Below the pieces are notes generated by a model, which saw only the letters and a list, made by a program, of their open reading frames with translations, was not told the DNA's origin and ran no database searches. 64,000 bases of DNA from Otis tarda (Eukaryota; Chordata; Aves; Otidiformes; Otididae): contig CM048557.1 of NCBI GenBank assembly GCA_026413225.1, positions 58,518,987 through 58,582,986 on the forward strand, read 5' to 3'. Below, piece by piece: positions 14,206 to 25,200 of this stretch; positions within the stretch are counted from its first letter, which is position 1; the number at the start of each line of letters is the position of its first letter. A program made the position numbers and the translations under genes.

Positions 14206-14515
14206 AGAATGGTTTGGGTTGGAAGGGACCTTAAAGATCATCTAGTCCAACCCCCTTGCCCTAGGCAGGGACACCTTCCCACTAGACCAGGTCATTCAAA
14301 GCCCCATCCAACCTGACCTTGAACACTTCCAGGGATGGGGGTATCCACAACTTCTTTGGGTGACCTGTTTCAGTGTCTCATTGCCTTCACAGTAAAGAAT
14401 TTTTTTCCTTATATTTAATCTAAATCTGCCCTCTTTCAGTTTAAAACTGTTAACCTTGTCGCTGTACTCCCTAATAAAGAGTCCCTTCTCATCTTTCCTG
14501 TAGGAAGACTTAAAG
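14206..14515 (-). mobile_element. CR1 LINE 3' tail (minus strand)
   Basis: Minus-strand CR1 tail. Its 3' UTR (TTGGAAGGGACCTTAAAGAT, CATCTAGTCCAACCCCCTTG) and the end of ORF2 (KEGRFRLNIRKKILYCE) are visible. The sequence differs from the copies at 34.6 and 52.9 kb (TTAAAGATCATC rather than TTCAAAGGTCATC), so it comes from another CR1 subfamily. It is more decayed. Confidence 0.88.
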
Positions 14516-17500
14516 GAGTGAAAAACAGATCTAATGTGTGAGCAAATGAGAAGAGACAATAAGGGTTCTGGATTTTATGATAGTCCCAGATACTGGGGAA
14601 GAACTGGGACTGGATAGGCAAGCAGATTGTGGCAAGGGAGACTGTAATGAAAATGTACTGGGTGCAGCTTTGTAGATGAGGAACCACTTAGATGAGAACA
14701 AGGAGGCACAGAGAGCAGCAGTGCAGCGGAAGGAAAAGAAGCAGCAGGACAGATTGCATGAGGACTAGAAAAGGAGAAAGTGGGACTGATTGCAAAGGAA
14801 GACTGGTGCGAGAAATCCAAGAAAGGGTAACAGAGACTGAGACAGGACCCAGAGCTATAAAATACTCTAATGAGGAAATGCTGGGAACATGGGGCAGAAG
14901 GGATTGATCTTACAGATAAACAGCAGAAGCTATGCCTGAGACAAAATTAAAAATTCCTAAATCTTGCCATTCATCTGCTGTCCGCAAATATATGTAAAAT
15001 TCCTCAGCAAAGGGTCTTATTGGCCCACCAATAAGGACAATTTGCCATGGCCAGCAGTTCCTTCACTAGTTCAAGCTGCAGAGTTCTGTGCAGTAGCTCT
15101 AGATGTTGCCACCACACAGACAAACCACGAAGACACCAGAATGATGCCATATTATGGGATATGCTGCTCCTGTTCCTGATTTGAAAACAAACAAATAATC
15201 AAAATAAAGCAGAATATTACCTGAACACTGCTTTTATGATGAAGCTTGCAAAGCATCGGAAATAGACTTCTTTGGGCAATCTTTTCTCAACTCGCTTGTA
15301 TAACTTTATTATGGTGGACGGTTTACTTAAAGGTCACACACTTTCATTGTGACAGGAATCGGGGCTCTGTTTTATGAAACAGCCTGTTCTGAAAATGAGC
15401 TACAGCTGTGCTGTAAAAGGCGTAAAGTCCGCAGGCCCACAGGTCGCAAGCTGTGTACAGAGGGAAGTAGGAGGAGAAAGTCTTATCTCTGCATTAAAGC
15501 TTCTGCAGAATTATCTTCTACCCTGCCTCTCTCCATGATGTTATCTATGATACTAGGCAAGTCACTAGAGCCAAACTGTTCATGTGTGGCAATTTCGCTT
15601 TACTCATTATCTGGATCTCTTACATGAGCCTGAACTGACAAGGCATTGCACTTTCACTGTTGCCTTTCATGTGTGTTGAATATCTGATGTGCTAAATTCA
15701 CTCAAAAAATGTCTTCCATTGGCAACTCAGAACAAGCAGGAATTGCTTATTTTAATTCTTTTTTTCCCTCGGTTCTCCAGATGTAAAATGCATGTATGAG
15801 TACTGCCTTGTGTTACAGAGAGATGTTCTGAAAATATATTTATTTCTCTTTGTATAGCTGCTGGATGTTACTACAAACAGCATGAAAAGTCTCAGAGAAA
15901 GTTCAATAACTCCGTCTTTAGAACAGGTTTTGAAAAGTGCAGGAGAAAAGGCACAAGGAGCCACATAAGTAAATAAATTACTGAAAAGCTATTTAAAAGG
16001 TGAGTACTCAATGAAGCAGATGTGCCGTGAAAAAAACACAATATGTAATGATGAGATTGCAGATGGAACTAGAAAGCATAATCACAAAAGGCCAAATTAG
16101 GTTTCCATACAGATCTTAATTCTTGCATTTCCTATCTGTTGAGGGCTTGACTTTTCATCCTCAAAAATAATAAAATAATATAACATTGCACAGGTTTTGT
16201 AAATACTCATACTTTCCGCAACAGACAAAAATGAATGTTGAAACAATAAGAAAACCCTGTCCTTCAGAGCCACGGGGATAGAGTACTCTTCACTAGATCA
16301 TTGTGGTCTTGTTATTTGGATGTGATTGTACCCTAATCTGTTGTTCAGTTTTCATTTTTGTGTTCTTCCATATTCTTTTTGAGTAAGAGTCTACCTTTCT
16401 ATCTATTTACACAGTGCCCTGTGCAGTCAGACTACAGTCCTGATAGCAGTTGCGAGATGTTTAATGCAACACAAGTATTAAATTATCTTTGTATTTTCAG
16501 AATGACTAGGAGACCATCACAGAGACCGGTATTTTAGAAAGGCAATATAAAAAGGCAGTCCTTGACCTAAGGAATTTATAAATTTAAAATAAGACACAGC
16601 CATATAAATAAGACATGTAAAAAAAAAAGACACAAGCAGATGAAATAATAATGAAATAAAGTGGTCATATCAGCAAAAAATCAGTAGCTTTCATGTAAAC
16701 ATAATTGACAGCATTGTTGTATCTTTCATGTCATAGCTACTTGCCACTGCTTTCCAGAGCTGCAGTTAAAGGGGAAGCTATTTATTCTCCTGTTTATCAC
16801 TAGAGGCTTTTACCTACAGTAAGCAAAATGCAAGCCAGTGATCGTGTAATATATGATAGATTCTTTATTCTGTTTCCAGTTCCCAAAGCCCTGTTGTATC
16901 CACTGTGTATCACAATCTAAAAAATTAAGGTATAACAAAAAGGGAGAGTAAATCAAAATCTGTATAATAGTAATGGTGATTGGTAATGGTAATCTGATTT
17001 TTTTCTAAATCAGAAAACTAGATTATGCAATGTTACTGCATTATGCAAGAGAGCAGGACTCAAAAGACTTATGACACATTTCTGTTTGAAGATGAGAAGG
17101 GAATAGTGGGAAAATCACACTTTTGAACAAAATGCCTGAGGATTATTGCACTTGGAAGAGAAATATCATATTTGTGCATGTGTTCAACATTCACAAACAA
17201 TATGTAGATGAAATATTTAATTAGTTTACAGAAGACCTGCAAGTGTGACCAATTTATAGGTAGCATAATCTGTGGTAGTAGTGAAAAAGATTATAAAAGA
17301 CAAACATTTAAAAATCACTATTTCAGGAATGTAAGCACGTAGACATTCTAGCAGAAGATCCATAGTTCATATTAGTTTGTGAAACTGAAAACGTGCCCAC
17401 TTCCAACACAAAGAACCAGTATTTCCCTTGCCAGTAGCCATCAGGTTTGGAAATTCAGAATGCAAGGTTCAGAATGCAATTCCTTCTGGTTTGGGTGCTT

Positions 17501-19564
17501 TTTATTTCTCAAATAATTATTTTAATGGCACCAATTGTTATAAAATATTATCTTCACAATTACAACTGGAACAATATTTTCGAGGGGGTTTCTTCAGGTG
17601 TCCCTTACCAGAGAGGTAAAAATGCGTTAATAGAGAACAGTAGAAATTTCATCAAAACCGATTATTTTTGACTGATGATTATATAATATCCTGTAACAAA
17701 ATAAAGATTAAATAGACCTAGACAAAATGTGAGGTAAACATAATAACACAAATAGAACTTAGTTTCAGGTCCATTTTATAGTTTAACATTCTCATTTTAA
17801 AAAGAAATGAAAACCATAATGATAAGATGACACATTAAAAAAAAAAATAGCAGCAGAGAAACTAATTAGAAACAGTATGGAAAAGGAAAGAATTGTACAG
17901 AATAGTGATGTTTATAATGCAAGAGGGGAGAACCAAGAAAGAAATTGTGAATGGGACTATGACAAATTTAAGCTAGTAGAGGTATATAAAAAAAAACCAC
18001 AGGAATTTGAGCAAATAAACATATATATTAGGAAAAATAAACAAAAACCCAACCAAACAAAAAAACAACACAAAGTGAGTAGGGGAAAGTTTTGGTTTCT
18101 TTGTCAGAAGAGAAACAAAGTAAAAACATTGGAAACTTTTTGCATGTGATGGGAAACAGCAGACAACAAATACCCAGGTGTGAGTGTGTATAAATAATAA
18201 CAATGGAACTGTTAGGAGCTACATACAACAGAAATAAACATAGTATCTTTCCTTTAAAATGGCACAAAACCAGTGAAAGCACTCAGGGTGAAAACAACAG
18301 CTTACTTCAGTAGTTAGCAAAAAAAATCCAGCTGAGATTAAGACAGTATCAAAGACTGAACAGTAGCTAGAGATCTGACAGCAGTAATGAGTCTTGAAAA
18401 GTGTGTGGATTGGTTTTAATTTATTTTTTGCCAAATATCGACTCCTCCCTGGCTATTACAAGCACATAAAGGCTCCATCACGACCAGTTCAAAGCTTTAA
18501 AAATAGCAGGCACCTCTAAGTATCAGACTTCAGATTGAAAACATTAGTATCAGAAGATGCTGGATGTTTCAGAGTATGAAGTGTTGTAAGTTGTCAGAGT
18601 ACCTATATTTTTTACTGATAAATTATATTTTTAAAAATATTTCTTCAAGCATTTATTTTTTCTGTTATATACTTCCCCTGTATCTTTTCATTTTCCTGTT
18701 TATAATCCATATATAGACACCATCTATAGAGATATATCTTATAAAGATCACATATAAGTAGATTCTACACACACTCAGAAATATATGGCAATGTTTTCTC
18801 TTTCTGGATTACCCACACATGGACAACTTTCCAAAAACCTGAACAGCGGTTCAGTGTTGAATTTCCCGTCTCTCAGACATGTAATTTTTGACGGCTCACT
18901 ATCATTTCAAACTCCATGTGGCTATAACTGAGCTGTTCATTTTGATATATGTCTATCTCACAGCAAACTGTCCATTTTTCTTTATAAACATCCCTTTCAG
19001 CCAAAAGACAGCATAATTTATTCTGTCAATTCAGAAAACTGTAAGAACAGAGTGTCTTAATAGAGAGACTGTTTCTCCCTGTCTCGCTTTCTCTCCTGTA
19101 TACACACAGGCAGCCCTTGCCCTGAAATGAAGTCTCAGATCTAGTTATCTTTTATAGAGGAAGTAAAATTACTTTCCTAGCCTCAGGAAAGTACTTAAAA
19201 ATATATTTTAAAATGTAATATCACTAATACGGTAACAAAAATGTTCTGTTTACTGGCTGACTATTAAAAGTCTAGGCGCATATTCACTGCACCAAATCTT
19301 TAATACCACAGGAAAATAAAATATAACACGGTGCTGTGAATTACCACAGGAAAATAAAATATAACAAGGTGCTGTGAATTACAAACTGAACATTGTCTTC
19401 ATTTCCAAGTGAGTAAAGTGTGTTGGATATGTTGGACATCCTATGATACAAACTTCCTAGCTACTATTAACATCTGTGAGACTGTAAAGCACTTCTTAAA
19501 AATTCCTAGGATTCAGGCTTTTTTAACATCAGTTTGTGAAGGAACATTTTCCTGGCCAAAAGAT
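14516..19564. other. Intergenic, mostly featureless; one short duplication
   Basis: AT-rich. The frames seen (14692-14907, 14964-15179, 15349-15627, 17877-18149) lack any recognisable domain. The 38-base tandem duplication at 19305-19380 is listed separately. Confidence 0.5.
19305..19380. repeat. 38-base tandem duplication, two copies
   Basis: ACCACAGGAAAATAAAATAT and the following 18 bases appear at 19305-19342 and again at 19343-19380 with a single difference (AACACGG versus AACAAGG). This points to a recent local duplication. Confidence 0.9.
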
Positions 19565-19875
19565 GTTCCAGGACCATAAATGATGGCTTTGAAAGGGATA
19601 TCTTGGATAATCTAATCCAAACACCTGCTTCAAGCAAAGAGGTTTTTATATTAGTCTTCCCACAAGTGTGCTTAACCTTTCCTTAAAGACACCTAACTAT
19701 TTTGCCTCTACTCTGGTGGCAAACTGTCAAACTGTTTGATCAATCTCAGAGTTAAAGAAAATGTCTATATATCCAGGCTAAATTAATCTTCCTTGCAACT
19801 AAAGTTCTGTACATTACTTCTGCCCACTACAAATTTTTTCACTTCTGTCTTTCCTGTTTTCACACATTATGATGG
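19565..19875 (-). mobile_element. Probable ancient CR1-type LINE tail (minus strand)
   Basis: The stretch follows the order of a minus-strand CR1/L3 3' end: GGATAATCTAATCCAAACAC followed by CTGCTTCAAGCAAAG (compare GGTCATCTAGTCCAACCCCC), then a run equivalent to the 'aagtttttcctaatatcta' block and a 'cccattacttctgcccact'-like block. It is heavily decayed, so family and edges are tentative. No coding frame survives. Confidence 0.55.
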
Positions 19876-22581
19876 ATATATCTTTTAGCATTTCTCTCTC
19901 TTTAGACTAAAAAGTCTTTCCACGATTCTCACACTGCCTTTCAATGAGCCTCTCTACATTATTCTATACTTCAAGTACAGTCAGCCCAATACTATATAAA
20001 ATGATAGTGATACCCTTCCAGCTTTTTGAAAAATGTCTTTCCTTAGATTTCTTTAAATACAGATGTATTCTTTTTGTAACATCTTCAGATAAGATCTCAT
20101 TTTTATTTGCATTAGTGACAGAATATTTTTTCCTGAATAATTTTTTTACTTTATGCCTGTGCTACATATGTTTCTCCTCTGGTTTCTCATCTTTTGGGCT
20201 GTGAATAGCAGGATGGAAAAAAAATCTGATAGAAGAATAACGGTTTTTACTGTTGTCTTGATTTGCTTTTTATATAGTAGTTTCCCAACTCGGTATTTTA
20301 ATTGCTAGTGCTTAATTGCACAATGCGTGCATCTATCAATGGAATAACTTCGAATGTAGACTATTTCAAATTTCTATATTTAGGGCTTTTTCTTTACAGT
20401 ATCAAAGAAGGGCTAGACTATGATCTCAGGGATGGCAAAACCTCTGACTTTCCTACATTGAGAAAGGGGAAAATTGGATGTATTTTTTGAGCAAGACTGC
20501 TACAGTCAGTGGAAAGCTGCCCTAGCGATGAAAGTTTTGCCTCAGTCTTCAGAGTGGCCAAGATGTCATGTAATGCATTTTCTAAAACAGCTGGCAGATT
20601 TCTCTGTGCTGTAGTAATTGGGTGATAGATAGCACTGAGCTACTGCTTTGTCAATAGTTAGAGAGTGAGGTTATGAGGATTTTCACTGCCAGGCAAGGGA
20701 GTGGGTTTGGCTTTAACTCCTGTGAATTATTGCTGTATATTTTAGCTGTACACATTCTGGCTACTGTTCCAGCGGGAAAAAAAAATTACCATGATTAAAA
20801 AAAAATACTTTGGCCATCTCTAGCTAACTGTTGGTAGCAGCTATTTCTGTGTGCAGTAAAATCTATTCTATGCAGAAAAACTTTCTGGTTTATGTGCCCT
20901 GATATAGAAGGTGCCAGATGAGACACCTGTCTCCCCGCTGAAGTCTACAGACATTCACCTGTTGCCTGTTGTGAAGGCAGAAACATGTTGTTGAAGTGGG
21001 TACAGTGACAACAGAAATAATTTTGTGTTTTTCTTGTCAGTCATTTGCCAGCACAGTGTACTGAATCAGCCTGCTGAAGAGTCAGAGGTAATGGAAGTGA
21101 AGCTGGCATGAGGGGAGAAGTGCAACTTGCAGCTGGGAGATGGCAAGGAGGTTAGAAGAAAAGGAGAGAGAGGATGCTCTGCTCAACTCCAACAAGCTTG
21201 TAGGCTGGCTCAGCCCATCTTGTCCAGTCACAGATGAGGATGGGACAGCCTAACATAAAGAGTGTAAAATAGTTCCTTAAGGTTCCAAATGTGTCTGATG
21301 AGCTTTTTTTTTTTTCTAACAAACAGACACTACTGACAAGAGTGCGGTACAAGGTACAAACTTGCAAACCCAGCTAACAGATCCTAAAACTTTGTGCCTG
21401 CATATATCCATGGCTGATGAGATCCCATCAAGGGATAAAGGATAAACCTCTCCACTGATAATGTTAGAGTTTCGGATACTATTATTCACAAAGTATTGCT
21501 GCTTTGCCAGGGAGATGGCACTGCCCTGGTTTTTTTTTTTCTTTCTCTTTGCAACATGTATAACATAGCCCAAGTTAATCACAGTTATCTCTCCCTCTTA
21601 TGTGTGGTCTTACATATGGCTTCTATGTGATTCCGCTGTTAGCCTCAGATTTTAGGTACCAGGAGTTTGTGGGGACCTTCAGGAGGTGTTATGTTGATGA
21701 TTTGCTTTGTGTTTCTTGTCACTGATGCAGATTCTCCATCTCCACGTTCTTGCAACCATGAAATAAAAATTTAATTGACCTTCTCTCCAGTAAAAAGGTG
21801 TTATATCAGTAGGCAAACAGGGAGTACAAGTACTCCTAGCCAGGACAGAACTTCAAGGATTCCTTGCTGCTTCTGGATTTTCAGACTTTGCAAAGTTGCT
21901 TGCACCCTGCTGACCAAAAGCTTGAAGCACTCTGTTTCTACATTCAATGTACAAAAGGAAGTACTTAGAATTTTAACTTCTCAATCTCAGTTTGCTTTTC
22001 CCAGTAGCTCAGTCCTCAAACATGTTCATTATTCCTGTCTAAGAATGCAGGATTCTTGTGTGCCATTTTCTTGGAACAAATGAAATAACAATATATCCGT
22101 TTCTGGACAAGGATGCATGAAGACTTTTTTCCGGATTCAGTTGTTGTAGTCAGTGTCTTTGATGATCCAATGGTCCTGATTCCCTTAACAAGTTCCAAAG
22201 TAAATCTCCCAAGGTTCCAACGTTTCTGTGAAACTATCTGTTTTCCAACAATGACAGACTGTTGAGAGCTCACTAGACCAGCACTCCTCAGTCTGTTAAA
22301 AAAAAAAAAAAAAAAGGTTATTCTCAGTAGAAATCACTAAGATCTGCCAAAACACAGTTACTGTAATTTCAAGGACTACTGTGAAGACTATGGAGATTTG
22401 GATCAGAGTGGTTTTGGCAGCAAACAAGCTAAGTAAAAATGATTTGCAGTTTGGTTTGCTCAGGTGGAAGAACGGGAGAGCAGAGAATTAGACTGGATTT
22501 AGAAAACACTGGGGTTTCTGTTTTGGAATTATTTTTGGATTAGTATGTAGGCAGATTCCGTTCCAACAGATTCTGGTTATA
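19876..22581. other. Intergenic, no feature seen
   Basis: AT-rich with several homopolymer runs (T at 21304-21315, A at about 22298-22315). Short frames on both strands show no domain. Confidence 0.5.
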
Positions 22582-23170
22582 TTGGATAGACTCCACTCTA
22601 ACAAAAAGGATTCTGACCTCTTGGAAATAAAATCAGCAGGTTTTGCTCAGATGAATCTTGAAGTAAGTAAAAGAGTTGGGAAAATGGTGATTTGTCCTAA
22701 TTTCAGCAATCCAAGAGGCACTTCTGAGACACAGAAGAGTAAAAAGCAGAGTTGTTCTAAAAAATAGATTATTTTTGCCCAACAGTGTATCTATGCAAAA
22801 AAATGTAAAAAGCCTGAAAAATAAGCAAGAAAAAGAGAGTACAAAAATTGAAGTTTGCAATGCTGATTGTAACATACCACATACAGGACTGTGAGAACAA
22901 GATTTTTTCTAATGATTTTTTTCCTAAGATGTCAGTTTTGGACAATACAGCTGATATTCAGCAGTTAACTCAGAAAATAGAAGCATGTCATCATATGTCA
23001 GAGTATATATTTACAATGCAAATTGGAGCAGATAATTTGACAGTGATGACTGTACAGATAAAACCTATGAATTCTACAAACTCTCTAGTTTTAAGGTCTG
23101 AACTGAAAAGAATACAGGGAGAAATTTCTACGATAGAAGGCAGAAAGATTAAAGCCTTCTTTTGATCAGT
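22582..23170 (+). other. Unidentified coding-like patch, possible host pseudogene
   Basis: I do not recognise this sequence. Two plus-strand frames, 22582-22767 (61 codons; SDLLEIKSAGFAQMNLEVSK) and 22848-23165 (105 codons; MSVLDNTADIQQLTQKIEAC, LVLRSELKRIQGEISTIEGR), have mixed, protein-like composition. They lie in different reading frames about 80 bases apart, separated by stops. The second frame appears to continue after a shift near 23160 (FDQLVKRLSLKLQNI). That pattern would fit a decayed processed pseudogene or retro-element remnant, but chance in AT-rich DNA is a real alternative. No function is proposed. Confidence 0.25.
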
Positions 23171-24539
23171 TGGTCAAGCGACTATCACTGAAATTGCAGA
23201 ACATTGGTAAGCTTTTAACTACCCAGGTTTTCTCTTGACCAAAAAATGCAAACAAAGGTCTGACATAACAAGGCTTCTACATCACCAAGCAGAGAATTTA
23301 TGATGTAAGGGAGGAACAAGCAACCTTGGACCTATGACAACCTGAGTGTGAACAAATAACTAAGAAAGTCAGAATAAAACCAAAGTGAACAGACTAACAA
23401 AGAGCTGCTGCTATCGACCCTAGAAAGGCACAGGTTCACAGAAGGGCAGAGTAAAGGATTAAGCGGTCAGCATAACCACTCCACATTTCCACTTCTCTAG
23501 AGTGTCATCCACGGTACCCCAGCACCGCTCGGTCTGGTGAGCTACAGCACTCTGCGATGGCAAAGTAACCTTTTCAAAACAATAAGTAACATTTCAGTAA
23601 TAAAATGAAAGCAAGACAAGCAGAAAAGGCATGGAAGCAATCTGTACCCTCAGAGTGAGATAGGCACAGCTTATCTCAGATACCAAAACTTTTGGAGAGC
23701 TTTGAAGAAGCAGTGTCTGCTTCTCACATCTTACCCCTAAGTGTTGTCTTTTAATCCACCTCTCATTCTCTGCTCTTCCTTTTCTTGTCCTTCACTTCCC
23801 TCATTCTTGTTTAAAACTAAAAGTCAGCATTAGTAGAAGCAAACTTTTTCAGCCTCAGTGGCACTGTTGTCTTCAAGTCCCATTAAATGGGCTGTCTGAA
23901 GCTAATGTGTGCTTTCCAGTGTGTATCTTTTCAGGCAGGTAATCTTGAATTAGCCCATTGCAATTCTAGAGGAAAAGCAGATAGCTGTATAGCTTTCTTA
24001 CCATATTATAGGGATCTCTAGTTGTTTCACATAACTGCAGGTAAATGAGGTCTGGTGAAAGAAAGCACTACACCAGCAAGCAGAAAACAGGTCCCTCAGG
24101 AGTCCTAAAAGCCAGGAATAACTTATTTAAAAGAATAAAATAAAGAACAAGAAAGAATACAAAGATGAAGAAACAGTCTGTTTCCATAAGGGATCGCTCA
24201 AAGGAAGAATAAAAAGATAGTGAAGAGGAAGAAACAGTCACAGAATAAAATGCAAAATTTAAACTGCCTTGTGGTGGAAGTAACGTTTCTTCTTGATCTG
24301 TTCAGTGTATGAAAGACTACTAAAGGTAGCGTTTGGGGTGTTTGGTTTGTTTTGGTTTTTTTTTTTTAAATCTTTAGCCTGAGAAACGTGAAATGTTTGA
24401 TCTTCCTCGCTTTTGCTGGGGTCTTCCCTGAAAAAGTTGGAGCTCTGCTGTGAATGGCGAAGGAGAGAAGTCTTCAGATTTCTGAAGACCAGTCCCACAT
24501 CAGCACTTTGCGGGCAGTCGGATTAAGTTTAAACAAGGC
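23171..24539. other. Upstream region of DLK1, no discrete feature seen
   Basis: AT-rich sequence leading into the CpG block. There is a T run near 24353-24367. No gene, repeat or obvious promoter box was identified; distal control elements could be present but cannot be recognised by eye. Confidence 0.5.
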
Positions 24540-25200
24540 AAGAGGCGTGCTCAGCACACCCCCAACAGACCTCCCCTCTCCCGCGCCCTTCCACATTTCC
24601 TCGCCTCGTCCGCGACCGCGCAAGGTGCTCGGCTTCTCTCTCCGCCCCCGCGCAGGAGAGCGGGCTGGGAGCGGCGGAATTGGGTAGGGGCTGCCTGGAG
24701 GGCAGCAGGGCCGGGAGGAGCCGGGCAGCTCTCCCCTCCCTCCCGCGCCCCTCCTTCCTCCCGCCTCGCCGCGGCTCTGTGCGGGCTGCGGCGGCGGGGG
24801 GGGGGACAGGGGCCGCCGCCGGGCGAGGAAGCGGCGCGGAGGGGCCCCGGCCATGGGGCTGCGCGGCGCCGGGCTCATCGGCTGCTGCTGCCTGCTGCCC
24901 CTCGTCCTCCCCGCGGGCCCAGGTAAGGGCGGTGGGAGCTGGGGGGTGGGCATCGGGCAGGCCGGCGTTTGCCGCGGGGAGCGGCGCAGCCAGGGGAGGC
25001 GAGGGGAGGCGAGGCGGGAAACTTTTCGGAGTTTGCCGGGGCCGGGAGGGCAGCGGCGACCGGACTCTTCCGCAGTCTCCTGCGGGAAGAGCTTTCCCCG
25101 GCCCTGGCTGCCGGCGAAGGTGCCGGTGGTCTTCGGAGCCGTGCCTTTGCGTTCCACCGGGAGCGTGCGTCGTGCCTTTTGCTCGGGTGTCCGCGGCTAA
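24540..25200 (+). promoter_or_regulatory. DLK1: CpG-rich promoter block of DLK1
   Basis: GC content and CpG density rise sharply from about 24545 and fall near 25200, in an otherwise AT-rich region. The block spans the presumed 5' UTR, exon 1 and the start of intron 1. A run of ten G at 24796-24805 lies about 50 bases before the ATG. No convincing TATA box is visible, so I infer a CpG-island promoter; the transcription start cannot be placed. The long open frames on both strands here are a by-product of GC content. Confidence 0.8.
24853..24922 (+). CDS. DLK1: DLK1 coding exon 1 (signal peptide)
   Basis: This exon encodes 23 residues plus one base of codon 24. It starts [10 protein letters not shown] and runs through a [10 protein letters not shown] hydrophobic core typical of a signal peptide. 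The donor is CCAG|GTAAGG. The ATG sits in a GC-rich context with G at -3 and G at +4. The next exon in the matching phase begins at 26077. Confidence 0.93.
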
